DNA from: Nitrosomonas sp.
GTDB lineage: Bacteria > Pseudomonadota > Gammaproteobacteria > Burkholderiales > Nitrosomonadaceae
Length of the DNA: 37,049 nt
Assembly (NCBI GenBank): GCA_024281695.1
Contig: JAMXAE010000010.1
Location: forward strand, 1-37,049
Direction: 5' to 3'
Below the pieces are notes generated by a model that was not told the origin of the DNA, did not search any database, and saw only the letters and a list, made by a program, of their open reading frames with translations. Each line of letters opens with the position of its first letter. The first letter of the stretch is position 1. Positions 26,047 through 34,231 of this stretch are shown here, piece by piece. A program made the translations under genes and the position numbers.

Positions 26047-27261
26047 ATGAAGATGCTTTACATTGCAGCGGATCGATTCCCGCCGTTTCGAGCAGATGTA
26101 GTTGAACTTTTTGCTAAACAGATGCCGGCGCGAGGTCATCAAATTGATTGGTTGATGCAGCGAGGACCTGATGCACTTAACCTATCATCGCCCACAAATT
26201 GGTTAAGTAATACCGTGTATCTTACTCCGCGTAACGAAAACGCAGGACTGCTGGGCAGAATACTGAACAACCTGCTAGGTATGTGGGGGGATTTTATGAT
26301 TCTGCCTTTGGCATTCAAAGGTAGATACGACATCATTCAGGTACGCGACAAATTTTTTGCTTGTCTGATTGCCTGGTTGGCAGCTAGATTGACTGGTGCA
26401 CGGTTTATTTACTGGATGTCCTATCCATACGCAGAATCTAAGTTGCATCAAGCACGCAATCAACTGGTACCTCATCATCGCCTAACATGGCTTAAAGGGC
26501 AGATTATATGGAAATTGCTTTATAAGATTATCTTGCCGTTGGCAGACCATATTTTTGTGCAGAGCGCGCGAATGAAGGAAGAAGTGGCGCAGAAAGGTAT
26601 TTCTCCTGCTAAGATGACCCCTGTACCTATGGGTATCCGTGCCGATCAGGTGGGTAAAGCTGAAGATGCTATTGCACCGAACGTGCATGCGCCGTTACTG
26701 CTTCATCTAGGAGTCATTATGCAGCTCCGTCAGTCAGAAATACTGGTGCGCGTACTTCAGAGGGTGCGGTTGCGCTACCCTGATGCTCGCTTGTTGTATG
26801 TAGGAGAGGGGCAATTATCTAGTGATCGCAAAGCGGTCGAGGAAGAAGCGGTTCGGTTAGGATTGTCGAATGCCGTGACCGTTACGGGTTTTCTACCTAT
26901 GGAACAAGCTTGGGAACATGTGAAGCATGCAGATATTTGTTTGTCTGCAATAGCGCCAATTCCTGTTTTTTTGGTCTCGTCTCCAACTAAGTTAATTGAG
27001 TATATGGCCATGGCCAAGTGTGTTGTTGCAAATGAGCTTCCCGAACAATGTTATGTGATGGAAGCGAGTGGTGCTGGACGCTGTATACCATGGAGTGAGA
27101 AAGCTTTTGCCGACGAAGTCTGTTATTTGTTGGATAATCCTGAGCGTGCGCGAATGATGGCAGCAAATGGACCCGATTGGGTAAGAGCTCACCGCACATA
27201 TGACGTGATTGCTGACTTGGTCGAATCACAATACCAACAATTACTTGGATCAAAGGATTGA
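26047..27261 (+). CDS. Glycosyltransferase family 4 (second)
   Basis: 404 residues, GT-B fold. The N-terminus MLYIAADRFPPFRADVVELF is the donor/acceptor entry loop of many GT4 enzymes. The C-terminal domain has LLHLGVIMQLRQSEILVRVL, LLYVGEGQLSSDRKAVEEE, VTGFLPMEQAWEHVKHADIC and SSPTKLIEYMAMAKCVVA, where Glu of LIEYM sits at the usual second EX7E position. The ATG at 26047 follows a GAGGAG Shine-Dalgarno at good distance; the TTG nine codons earlier does not. Its TGA overlaps the TTG start of the flippase by four bases, linking the two in one operon. Confidence 0.88.
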   Translation: MKMLYIAADRFPPFRADVVELFAKQMPARGHQIDWLMQRGPDALNLSSPTNWLSNTVYLTPRNENAGLLGRILNNLLGMWGDFMILPLAFKGRYDIIQVRDKFFACLIAWLAARLTGARFIYWMSYPYAESKLHQARNQLVPHHRLTWLKGQIIWKLLYKIILPLADHIFVQSARMKEEVAQKGISPAKMTPVPMGIRADQVGKAEDAIAPNVHAPLLLHLGVIMQLRQSEILVRVLQRVRLRYPDARLLYVGEGQLSSDRKAVEEEAVRLGLSNAVTVTGFLPMEQAWEHVKHADICLSAIAPIPVFLVSSPTKLIEYMAMAKCVVANELPEQCYVMEASGAGRCIPWSEKAFADEVCYLLDNPERARMMAANGPDWVRAHRTYDVIADLVESQYQQLLGSKD

Positions 27262-28781
27262 ATAATCCCAATCTCTATTCGGGTAAACGTTTCCGCAAGT
27301 CTATCCAGCATTTTTTACAGGGACGGACTGTACAAGCGATAGCATTCTTTGTACTGACATTGTGGCTTGTGCGTTTGTTGACGCCGACAGACTATGGCGC
27401 CTATATGGTTTTATGGGGCATGGTGGAAATGATGGTGCCGTTGAGTTCGTTAGGGATGCTGGAAGCAGTGCGGCGCTTTTTACCCGAGTTGGCGGAGCGG
27501 GGAGCGCCGGGTGTTTTGGTAAAGTTTATTCGCTGGATGACACTGATTCGCCTTATCATCATGGTGACTTGGGCCATGCTAATCGCCACATTCTGGTCAA
27601 ATATCGCTGTATGGATAGGTTTCAGTGTGCAGCAGCAGGATACTACCTTGCTAGCAGTAGGTCTTATTATCACTGTTATCGGTTTTCGTTATGCTTCAGA
27701 GATGCTAGAGTGTCTTTTGGAACAACGCTGGTCCCAGCTGACTCATGCTCTTATGCCGATAGGGCGGCTAACGGGTATAGCGTTGCTAGTGCTTGTTGGT
27801 GGCTTGACTTTGGAGTGGCTACTGTGGGTGGATATTGCTGTTTCTCTGAGTTGTTTTTTATTGGCTGAGTTTTTCCTGATGCGAAAGTTGCGTAATTTGC
27901 CAGGCACCGGTGATTTTCGAGTGAGTGCGCGCGAGATAGCGAGCTTTGCTTGGCATATGGCAGGAGTTAACCTGTTGCGAGCTATTGCCAACGTGGGCGC
28001 GATGCGCATCTTAGTGGCCCGTACTCTGGGACTTGAAGCCGCAGGTATGTTCGCTTTTTTGCAGCAACTGCTGATGATTACTGCGCGCTACTTACCGGCT
28101 AAACTATTGGCGAATGTTATTCGCCCTATGCTGATTTCTCGCTATGCAACCGGAGAGGTTAGTATCGTTAAGCAAGGCATGGCACTGCTATGGAAGAGCA
28201 ATCTGCTGATTATTGCCGCTGGCATGATGGCGGTGAGCGTTGCAGGTGATCCGCTTATCGCGTTCATCAGTAGTGGGCGTTTTACCGATGCAGGCATGGT
28301 TATGCTAATCATGTTACTGGGGTTGGGAGCTACGAGTCAGGGGCAACTGGTTAGTATGACAATGCAGATATTTCCATACACTCGTCAACTAAGGTACTTT
28401 AGCTTATTATCTGTGGTGACGCCGCTGGCGGTTATGATTGGATCAAATTGGGGATTGCTTGGAGTAGCTAGCGGAATTGTGCTTAGTGTATGGTTGATGA
28501 ACAGTATGACTTTACTTTGGTTGAACCGTCAAGCTGGACGCATCGAATTAGACTGGCCCGGTGCTTTACGTGGCATTGGTTGGGCAGCGTTACTGGCAGT
28601 TGTTGGTTGGTGGATGATTGAGCGTGAACTTGGATTATGGTGGACGCTGGCTTTCGTTTTGCTGGCCTATGGATTGGGATTGATGTTGGTGAAACCATTA
28701 AACCAGGTCGATATGGCTTTATTGAATCGAGGGCTGCGAAACCGCGCTCGTTTTTTTGCAGTTTTTGCGCAAAAGGATTAA
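27258..28781 (+). CDS. Polysaccharide flippase (Wzx/MATE-type, MOP superfamily)
   Basis: 507 residues with about 12-14 hydrophobic helices. The start FRKSIQHFLQGRTVQAIAFF and LVRLLTPTDYGAYMVLWGMV is typical of oligosaccharide flippases, which turn lipid-linked repeat units across the inner membrane. The TTG start is chosen because it overlaps the preceding stop, has AAAGGA at close distance and keeps the conserved N-terminal helix. A Wzy-dependent mode is implied, yet no Wzy polymerase is encoded in the window. Confidence 0.88.
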   Translation: MNNPNLYSGKRFRKSIQHFLQGRTVQAIAFFVLTLWLVRLLTPTDYGAYMVLWGMVEMMVPLSSLGMLEAVRRFLPELAERGAPGVLVKFIRWMTLIRLIIMVTWAMLIATFWSNIAVWIGFSVQQQDTTLLAVGLIITVIGFRYASEMLECLLEQRWSQLTHALMPIGRLTGIALLVLVGGLTLEWLLWVDIAVSLSCFLLAEFFLMRKLRNLPGTGDFRVSAREIASFAWHMAGVNLLRAIANVGAMRILVARTLGLEAAGMFAFLQQLLMITARYLPAKLLANVIRPMLISRYATGEVSIVKQGMALLWKSNLLIIAAGMMAVSVAGDPLIAFISSGRFTDAGMVMLIMLLGLGATSQGQLVSMTMQIFPYTRQLRYFSLLSVVTPLAVMIGSNWGLLGVASGIVLSVWLMNSMTLLWLNRQAGRIELDWPGALRGIGWAALLAVVGWWMIERELGLWWTLAFVLLAYGLGLMLVKPLNQVDMALLNRGLRNRARFFAVFAQKD

Positions 28782-28801
28782 TAATAGGGCAAGTACAGAA
28801 C

Positions 28802-29776
28802 ATGAGCGAAGGTAAAATATTTTTGGTGGGGGTGAATGGCTCAGGTACTACTATGCTTGCGGATGCACTGAGTAGACATCCGGAATTATATGTGCTGCCA
28901 CGAGAGACACGTGTTTTACCTTACTTGGCGCAACATTATCCAGATTCAATATTGGGTGATTTGTCAGCACGCCGCGCTTTGGCTCATGCGCTTGGACGCT
29001 CCAAGGCATTCTGGCAGTGCAATGGCAACCGTTCTCTGTTGCTATCGGATGAAGTACTTGCCCCATTGAGTGATTTCGCGAGTGTTGTCGATGCTATGTA
29101 TGACCATTTTGCCCAGTTGGAGGGAAAGCAACGTTGGGGTGATAAGACGCCGATGTATTTACAGCATATTGGCTTGCTTGCTCGCATATTTCCAGATGCG
29201 CGTTTTATACATATTTATCGGGATGGACGTGACTCAGCTCAATCTTTCCATCGGCGTTGGCACCAAGCGCCAAGCCGTACGATTTTTCGCTGGAAAAAGG
29301 CCATAGCATTAGGGCGTGAGCAAGGGCAACGGTTAGGTAGTGAACGTTATTTCGAACTGAGTTATGAAGAATTGACTGCGGATCCCGAAAGCTGGATGCG
29401 CCATATATGTACTTTTATGGGATTAGACTTTCATCCGGAAGTACTTAATTCCTCAATGCGGTATATGGATGAAACTGCGCGTCAGGCAGCCCAAGGGCGA
29501 ATGGTTCAAAATAGCAGTAAATGGCGCACCTACTTCAATTCTAATCAAGTTGATGAATTAGAACAAATTGCTGGTAAAATGCTGGCCGACTTGGGATACA
29601 CGGTGAGATTGCAGGGCGATAGAGATTTATCTTCTATACGATTGTTTTGGTTGAGGTGGAAGGATTGGATGAATTTTTCTATTAACCATATTACTCATTT
29701 TGGTGCTAAGGGATTAATTCCTTTTTTCTTCCGTGTTCGCGATGCACTGATGCAGAACAAAACCAATAAATACTGA
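28802..29776 (+). CDS. Sulfotransferase 2 (PAPS-dependent)
   Basis: 324 residues. The phosphosulfate loop GVNGSGTTMLADAL is at 10-23, and the 3'-phosphate site FIHIYRDGRDSAQSFHRRW is at about 135-153. RWGDKTPMYLQH (111-122) is typical of the general carbohydrate sulfotransferase family. No membrane segment, so cytoplasmic. The frame stays open upstream into the flippase gene, but the ATG at 28802 begins right before the P-loop strand and 20 bases after the flippase stop, so it is preferred. Different in sequence from the other two sulfotransferases here, suggesting a different acceptor position. Confidence 0.86.
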   Translation: MSEGKIFLVGVNGSGTTMLADALSRHPELYVLPRETRVLPYLAQHYPDSILGDLSARRALAHALGRSKAFWQCNGNRSLLLSDEVLAPLSDFASVVDAMYDHFAQLEGKQRWGDKTPMYLQHIGLLARIFPDARFIHIYRDGRDSAQSFHRRWHQAPSRTIFRWKKAIALGREQGQRLGSERYFELSYEELTADPESWMRHICTFMGLDFHPEVLNSSMRYMDETARQAAQGRMVQNSSKWRTYFNSNQVDELEQIAGKMLADLGYTVRLQGDRDLSSIRLFWLRWKDWMNFSINHITHFGAKGLIPFFFRVRDALMQNKTNKY

Positions 29777-30029
29777 TTCTCTGCCGTAAATAAAAATATT
29801 GAATGTTAGTAACGGTAAGTTTTTTCGATACTGGCAAGAGGGGAGCCTACTCGTGCTAAGGCCGATAGATCATGGTTAAAAAATATGTTTTGCTTGTGTA
29901 TTTTCAGTCAATTGATTTCTCCACATCAGGCTTGATGGGAAAGTAGTCACATCGTAGGTTCTAATTGAGTATTTTATTTATTTTTGCGTATTAGATTTAG
30001 TCTCTCTATTTTCAAGATGGTGTTCATAT

Positions 30030-30950
30030 ATGAAAGAGCTATCCGAAGTCAGTTTGGCCAATTTTATTATCGCTGGTACGGAAAAGGCTGGCACAACATC
30101 GGTATTTACGTATTTGAGTACGCATCCCTCGGTTTGTGGCTCGGTTGTCAAAGAAACTGATTTTTTTCGTAATTTATATACTGGTGATCGTGCAAAGGAT
30201 GTTGCCAGTTATGCGAGCTATTTTGAGAGCTGTGCTCATGAAGTGCCAATCATTATGGAAGCATCGCCAGGGTACCTTGGTAACGGAGAAGAAGTGGCGA
30301 CACGTATTCATACATTGATACCAAGAACTAAGCTATTGTTCATTCTGAGGAATCCTATTGACCGGATGTACTCTTCGTTCAACTTTCATATTAGTAAACT
30401 GAATCTTAATGCGAACCTAAGTTTCGAAGAGTACATTGACAAGTGCATTGCTTATGACTCTGGACAGAAAACTCCTACTGAATTGGGCATCGGTGAATGG
30501 TATTTAAAAGTGATCAGCTTTGGTCGCTATGCTGATTATCTTAAATATTATTATCAGCAGTTTCCAGAGAGTCAGATAAAGATAATGTTTTTCGAAGATA
30601 TGCAACGCGATGTGGCCAGTTTTATGCGTGAACTATGCCAATTCCTTGAAATATCTACAGATTATTTTGATAATTATAATTTTAAGAAAATTAATGTTAC
30701 CTACGAGAGCAAGGTGAAGTGGTTACATAAAGTGGCAGTCAATTTTAATGCGAGAACAGAGCGATTCCTGCGGCAAAGGCCTAAGCTGAAGCAATTTATG
30801 GTCAACCTATACAAAAAGATTAATCAGGCCAGGGAAGGTTATGATGAAATCTCAGATGAGAGTCGTTGTAGGCTCAAGCGATATTATGAACCAAGTATTA
30901 ATGCATTGCAGGTGTTGGTTGGCATAGAAAATACCCCTTGGGATATTTGA
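30030..30950 (+). CDS. Sulfotransferase 3 (heparan-sulfate-sulfotransferase-like)
   Basis: 306 residues. The phosphosulfate loop GTEKAGTTSVFTYLSTHP (16-33) followed by KETDFF (41-46), and the 3'-phosphate site LLFILRNPIDRMYSSFNFH (102-120) with Arg107 and Ser115, match the NDST/heparan sulfate sulfotransferase branch rather than the branch of the other two. It should sulfate a sugar hydroxyl or amine using PAPS. A 253-bp AT-rich leader separates it from sulfotransferase 2. Within that leader TGGCAAGAGGGGAGCC at about 29832 has the GG-N10-GC spacing of sigma-54 promoters but a poor -12 element. Confidence 0.88.
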   Translation: MKELSEVSLANFIIAGTEKAGTTSVFTYLSTHPSVCGSVVKETDFFRNLYTGDRAKDVASYASYFESCAHEVPIIMEASPGYLGNGEEVATRIHTLIPRTKLLFILRNPIDRMYSSFNFHISKLNLNANLSFEEYIDKCIAYDSGQKTPTELGIGEWYLKVISFGRYADYLKYYYQQFPESQIKIMFFEDMQRDVASFMRELCQFLEISTDYFDNYNFKKINVTYESKVKWLHKVAVNFNARTERFLRQRPKLKQFMVNLYKKINQAREGYDEISDESRCRLKRYYEPSINALQVLVGIENTPWDI

Positions 30951-31073
30951 TTAATTCATTTGTTTTTGTTTTGTGTATAGAGCTGATGACTTGACTAGCA
31001 TGATACTTGCTTAGGGTGGTGAGGATTTGATCAGACGGGACGCAAACACCGGATCTAGTAGCAATTAATTTGG

Positions 31074-31112
31074 ATACAGACTTATACTTTTTTGAGAAGT
31101 ATAAGTCTGTAT
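31074..31112. terminator. Long perfect stem-loop between convergent genes
   Basis: ATACAGACTTATACTT and AAGTATAAGTCTGTAT form a perfect 16-base stem with a seven-base loop. It lies between sulfotransferase 3 (plus) and GH-like protein 1 (minus), as expected of a shared terminator, although no clear T-tract follows the stem on either strand. Confidence 0.6.
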
Positions 31113-31136
31113 TCGGTAGGTTTATTCGGAGAGCTT

Positions 31137-32336
31137 CTAATTGATACAGGAAGTATAGGCAGTTGGGCAGGTTGGATTCAGTCCACCCGATGGGGTACTC
31201 TTCTGCCCACTCCAGTTTAGCATCTCGAGGACTTTTTGATAATAATCTTGGTGCCTTGTCCAAAAGATATAATTGGCGTTTAGATTATCCCGTGCAAAAG
31301 TAAGTAGCTCTGAAACAGTTGGCTCGTAACCTGTCCCATCTTCCCGAGTATTTTCATAATTTTTCTGCATCACCGAAGGTGCGAGTGGCATAGTTCCAGA
31401 AAGCTTACGATAGTAACTGTAGATGCCATCTGGTGAGTAAGGATTACCTTCCGAGCTAAGACCAGGATCATCGAGACGAGTATCCGGACTACTCAGCGTT
31501 GTTCCCATTGCTTGAAGAGTGCCAACGAATGATTCAAGAATCGGACGTGGGTAATTTACTTCCTGGATTGTCATTGTATTAGGGAAGAAATCGCGCATAT
31601 TTTGGTGTACATTGAGCAAGTTGTCATAGAAACTAGTGACTTGGTCATTGGTTATTGGATTTATAGGTTGTCCTAAGGCGGTTTCTATCATGCCGATACC
31701 TTCAAAGTAAGGGTGAGAATTGTAGCGCTCTCCTAGTTTACGGAATAGTTTGACTAAACGGTTCCGGACGTTATCATTCCATAATTTGATGTTATACCCT
31801 TTAATGGTGTTGTCAGCGCCATAGCTACTAAAAGCAAATACACCGCCTTCATATATTCCCGCTTTCAGGTAGTCTGGTACGAGAGCCCAATCCGGGTCAA
31901 ATGATTTTGTTTGTACTTGGATAACAAGGCGTCTTTTTCGTGTAGCAAGCTCATTAAGATGTTTATCAATGGCTGAGAAATCATATATGTTTTCTGCTGT
32001 TTCCAATTCGGCCCACAAAAAACGAATTTGTAATCCTCTTAATGCTGGTGTTGACTTGAGCTCGCTATAAACTTTGTCCATATATGCAGATTTATTTTTA
32101 CCCGCACTCATGAGGGTATAGTAATGGCCAGGATGCCATTTAACTGCACCCGCATATGCTTCTTTCACGGGAGCTAACATCATGCTGATGACGAATACTA
32201 ACGCCATTAACAGGGTACTGGTATAGATATAAAACTTTGCAATATTGCTTGCATTAGTTCTGTTTTTTTGTAAGGCCTTGGCATTGCTCAATGTTAATGA
32301 ATTGTGAATTAATAATACTTGATTACTGGTGTTCAT
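31137..32336 (-). CDS. Secreted TIM-barrel (glycoside-hydrolase-like) protein, copy 1
   Basis: 399 residues. A hydrophobic stretch (about 38-54) ending EAYA|GAVKW is a long signal peptide. The mature part begins KWHPGHYYTLMS and has GH-like TIM-barrel features: GLQIRFLWAELETAENIYDF (the strand-2 pattern of GH5/GH42-type enzymes), RLVIQVQTKSF, FEGIGMIETAL with Glu218, TMTIQEVNYPRP with Glu259, and NYIFWTRH with an aromatic at strand 8. Glu218 and Glu259 are candidate acid/base and nucleophile. Two Cys at the C-terminus (390, 397) may form a disulfide. The ATG at 32336 follows AAGGAGGA; a longer frame upstream is leader. Controlled by the riboswitch described separately. The substrate is unknown; own EPS is a reasonable guess. 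Confidence 0.75.
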   Translation of the reverse strand: MNTSNQVLLIHNSLTLSNAKALQKNRTNASNIAKFYIYTSTLLMALVFVISMMLAPVKEAYAGAVKWHPGHYYTLMSAGKNKSAYMDKVYSELKSTPALRGLQIRFLWAELETAENIYDFSAIDKHLNELATRKRRLVIQVQTKSFDPDWALVPDYLKAGIYEGGVFAFSSYGADNTIKGYNIKLWNDNVRNRLVKLFRKLGERYNSHPYFEGIGMIETALGQPINPITNDQVTSFYDNLLNVHQNMRDFFPNTMTIQEVNYPRPILESFVGTLQAMGTTLSSPDTRLDDPGLSSEGNPYSPDGIYSYYRKLSGTMPLAPSVMQKNYENTREDGTGYEPTVSELLTFARDNLNANYIFWTRHQDYYQKVLEMLNWSGQKSTPSGGLNPTCPTAYTSCIN

Positions 32337-32346
32337 TTTCGATTCC

Positions 32347-32364
32347 TCCTTATAATTAAAAGGA
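32347..32364 (-). promoter_or_regulatory. Shine-Dalgarno-sequestering hairpin in the leader of copy 1
   Basis: On the minus strand TCCTT pairs with AAGGA across an eight-base loop, burying the AAGGAGG Shine-Dalgarno of the GH-like gene. The same pairing with a different loop occurs before copy 2 (35404-35420). It is a candidate expression platform for the upstream riboswitch, acting on translation. Confidence 0.5.
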
Positions 32365-32449
32365 CGGAACTGCATGGATACGCGCCGAAGCTGCTTTACT
32401 CGATTCTTACCAAGTCATCATCATGCATGTGACAGAGAGACGAGTGGCG

Positions 32450-32545
32450 TTATCTGGCAGTCCTGCCATCTTGGGGCACACTTGCCCTTTAGATCAGTGA
32501 CTTTGCGTCCCCTGCTTTCACAGGGTTTGCCTTTTTCATACTGCA
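32450..32545 (-). ncRNA. Cyclic di-GMP-I (GEMM-I) riboswitch
   Basis: Read on the minus strand, the core is GGCAAACC-CTGT-GAAA-GCAG-GGGACGCAAAG-TCACTGATCTAA, which matches the c-di-GMP-I aptamer (as in Vc2 of Vibrio cholerae) through the GNRA-capped hairpin and the invariant GGGACGCAAAG strand. It continues with a GGGC/GCCC hairpin and ATGGCAG-GA-CTGCCA, corresponding to the remaining helices and the typical 3' end. The aptamer starts about where the sigma-54-type promoter should initiate and lies about 115 bp ahead of GH-like protein 1, so that gene should respond to c-di-GMP. No intrinsic terminator follows; translational control is more likely. Confidence 0.88.
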
Positions 32546-32555
32546 ATACTTATTA

Positions 32556-32571
32556 AGCATAAATTATGCCA
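32556..32571 (-). promoter_or_regulatory. Sigma-54-type -24/-12 promoter
   Basis: On the minus strand TGGCATAATTTATGCT matches the RpoN consensus TGGCACG-N4-TTGCW with the strict GG-N10-GC spacing (GG at 32570-32569, GC at 32558-32557). Initiation about 12 bases downstream would be near 32545, at the 5' edge of the riboswitch, which supports both calls. Confidence 0.7.
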
Positions 32572-32837
32572 ACTTCATTGAGAGCCCTTTGCAGCTCTTT
32601 GTTCTTAAGATTCTGGCTGCAAAACACTATCGTTTTCTGAGTGGTGGATATGTTTTAGCTGTTTCTAATGAAGAAAAATATGAGAATGGTGATTTATCAT
32701 TGCCATTTCCTGTTTATATGAATCGCAAGTGAGTAGCGAATGGTGTATCGATAGCAGTGAAGATCGTTTGCATGCTGGAGACCCTGTCTGGGGCGTCTGG
32801 CTGAGCAGTCCAGGATATTTTCTAGGAAATGTGTGAT

Positions 32838-33140
32838 TCCGGGTCGGGAAAGATTCAAGGAGAATTGGAACGTGAGAATCGGGAATTGAAGTGTGCCAAT
32901 GAGATATTACGAAAGGTATCAACTTTATGCTCGGTGTATTGCTGGTTGGCACCTCAGCCGGTCATTGCATATCGATATGGTACCCGATGCATTGGAAGCA
33001 GGCGCTGTGGGAGCGGTGGAAAACCAAGGAACTGATCTATCAGAGCGATGATAATCCATATCTCTCAATTCGCTATACGGAGTATCTGGAAGAAGCCAAT
33101 ATTGGAGTTGTTTCGTTTGAACGGATTCATTATGTTCTGT
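32838..33140 (+). pseudogene. IS3-family transposase remnant A (OrfA end joined to OrfB end)
   Basis: GELERENRELKCANEILRKV (about 32860-32920) is the leucine-zipper end of an IS3-type OrfA. A short stretch later, HWKQALWERWKTKELIYQSD and DNPYLSIRYTEYLEEANIG (32990-33110) is the C-terminal DDE-domain end of OrfB, where intact proteins read LIHHSDRGxQYxSIRYTERLxEAGI. The middle of OrfB is deleted and frames change, so it is inactive. Confidence 0.7.
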
Positions 33141-33149
33141 TTAGAGGAG

Positions 33150-33475
33150 AAGAAATATGACGCAAAACCAGAATTTACCTATCCGACAGAGTTTCGCCAA
33201 CAGATGTTGGAATTGGTGGCATTAGACAGATGTCCCAAGCAGTTATCCAAGGAATTTGGCTGCCACTATACATTGATACAAGTATGATGCTGTGCAGAAG
33301 TGTTCAATATCGGCAAAATCAGGTAACCGCCAAGGTTCTTGTATCGAGTGGCGCTTCCTTGAATTCTAATGAACGGAGGAGCTAATGGGATGGCGCAAAA
33401 AGCTGAAGTGCGTGGAGATGGAGTGTGACATATTGGCAACGGCTATAGCCTGGTTTGTAAACAACAAAGGCTGAT
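33150..33475 (+). pseudogene. IS3-family OrfA remnant B
   Basis: PEFTYPTEFRQQMLELVALD and RCPKQLSKEFGCH (33165-33275) is an OrfA helix-turn-helix N-terminus. After a gap and frameshifts, ELMGWRKKLKCVEMECDILA and TAIAWFVNN (about 33380-33465) is the OrfA C-terminal coiled coil. The element differs from remnant A, so two IS3-type insertions decayed side by side. Confidence 0.65.
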
Positions 33476-33479
33476 TGGG

Positions 33480-34231
33480 AAGGCATACCAATCTCCTAGA
33501 TATAATAGGGATCTCGCCAAGATCGCTATTAAACATTAATTGTTGCTGTTGGTTCTTGAATCCGCCCAATATTGAAAATAATGCGATACATAGAAAATCA
33601 TTTGAATACAACGAAAACAACTTAGAGAAAATGTATCTCGGTATTAGAAAACTATGGCTGTAGGTAGGCAGCTCATTCTATTTAAAGAGTTGTTATCTTC
33701 CCATGATTTTTCTCGTGTTTCTGCTTTGAGTAATCAGAGTGAGCAAGTATAGGTAGAAATAAGACATTTTTTGTCATTTATCGACGAAATAGGAATATTT
33801 ATGGATATGATTATTTTGCCTAACAGTTTTTAAAGTTAAACTCAAGATATCGTCGTACGAAGAGTTTTTGTCCATGCACCTAGGTGTGCTGCTATCTGTT
33901 TTCTCAAACAAACAATTATCGTTCTATGCAACTATCTGACTGTGAATGTAAAACTGGTTAGCGAGTTCAGTTTTAGAGAGCCAAAGACTGTTCATCGTTG
34001 CTTGGCATTCTGTCAATAATTATCGCTGGTCTGACAAAAATGCGAGAAAAATCGAATATCTGAGCTATTTGTTCTTTCTGTGGCGTGATGCCGATCATTC
34101 GGATAAAGTGATGCTCCTGTAAAGAGGATGAAGATTTATCGAATACACAGAGATTTCCAGAGGTAAATTGGTATGCAGGTGTATACTTTGGAAAGTATTC
34201 GCCTGCACTCAGTAAATCTATTCGGGAATAT
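33480..34231. other. AT-rich stretch without recognisable gene
   Basis: About 750 bp after the IS debris and before the end of GH-like copy 2. No terminal inverted repeat, transposase piece or Shine-Dalgarno-preceded frame was found. A minus-strand frame at 33973-34239 overlaps the end of copy 2 and lacks supporting features. Confidence 0.35.

Noticed and set aside
31037-31057. GGGACGCAAACACCGGATCT on the plus strand, reminiscent of the GGGACGCAAAG part of c-di-GMP-I riboswitches
   Set aside because: No GCAAACC strand or GNRA-capped hairpin precedes it and it lies between convergent gene ends; probably chance or an unrecognisable relic.
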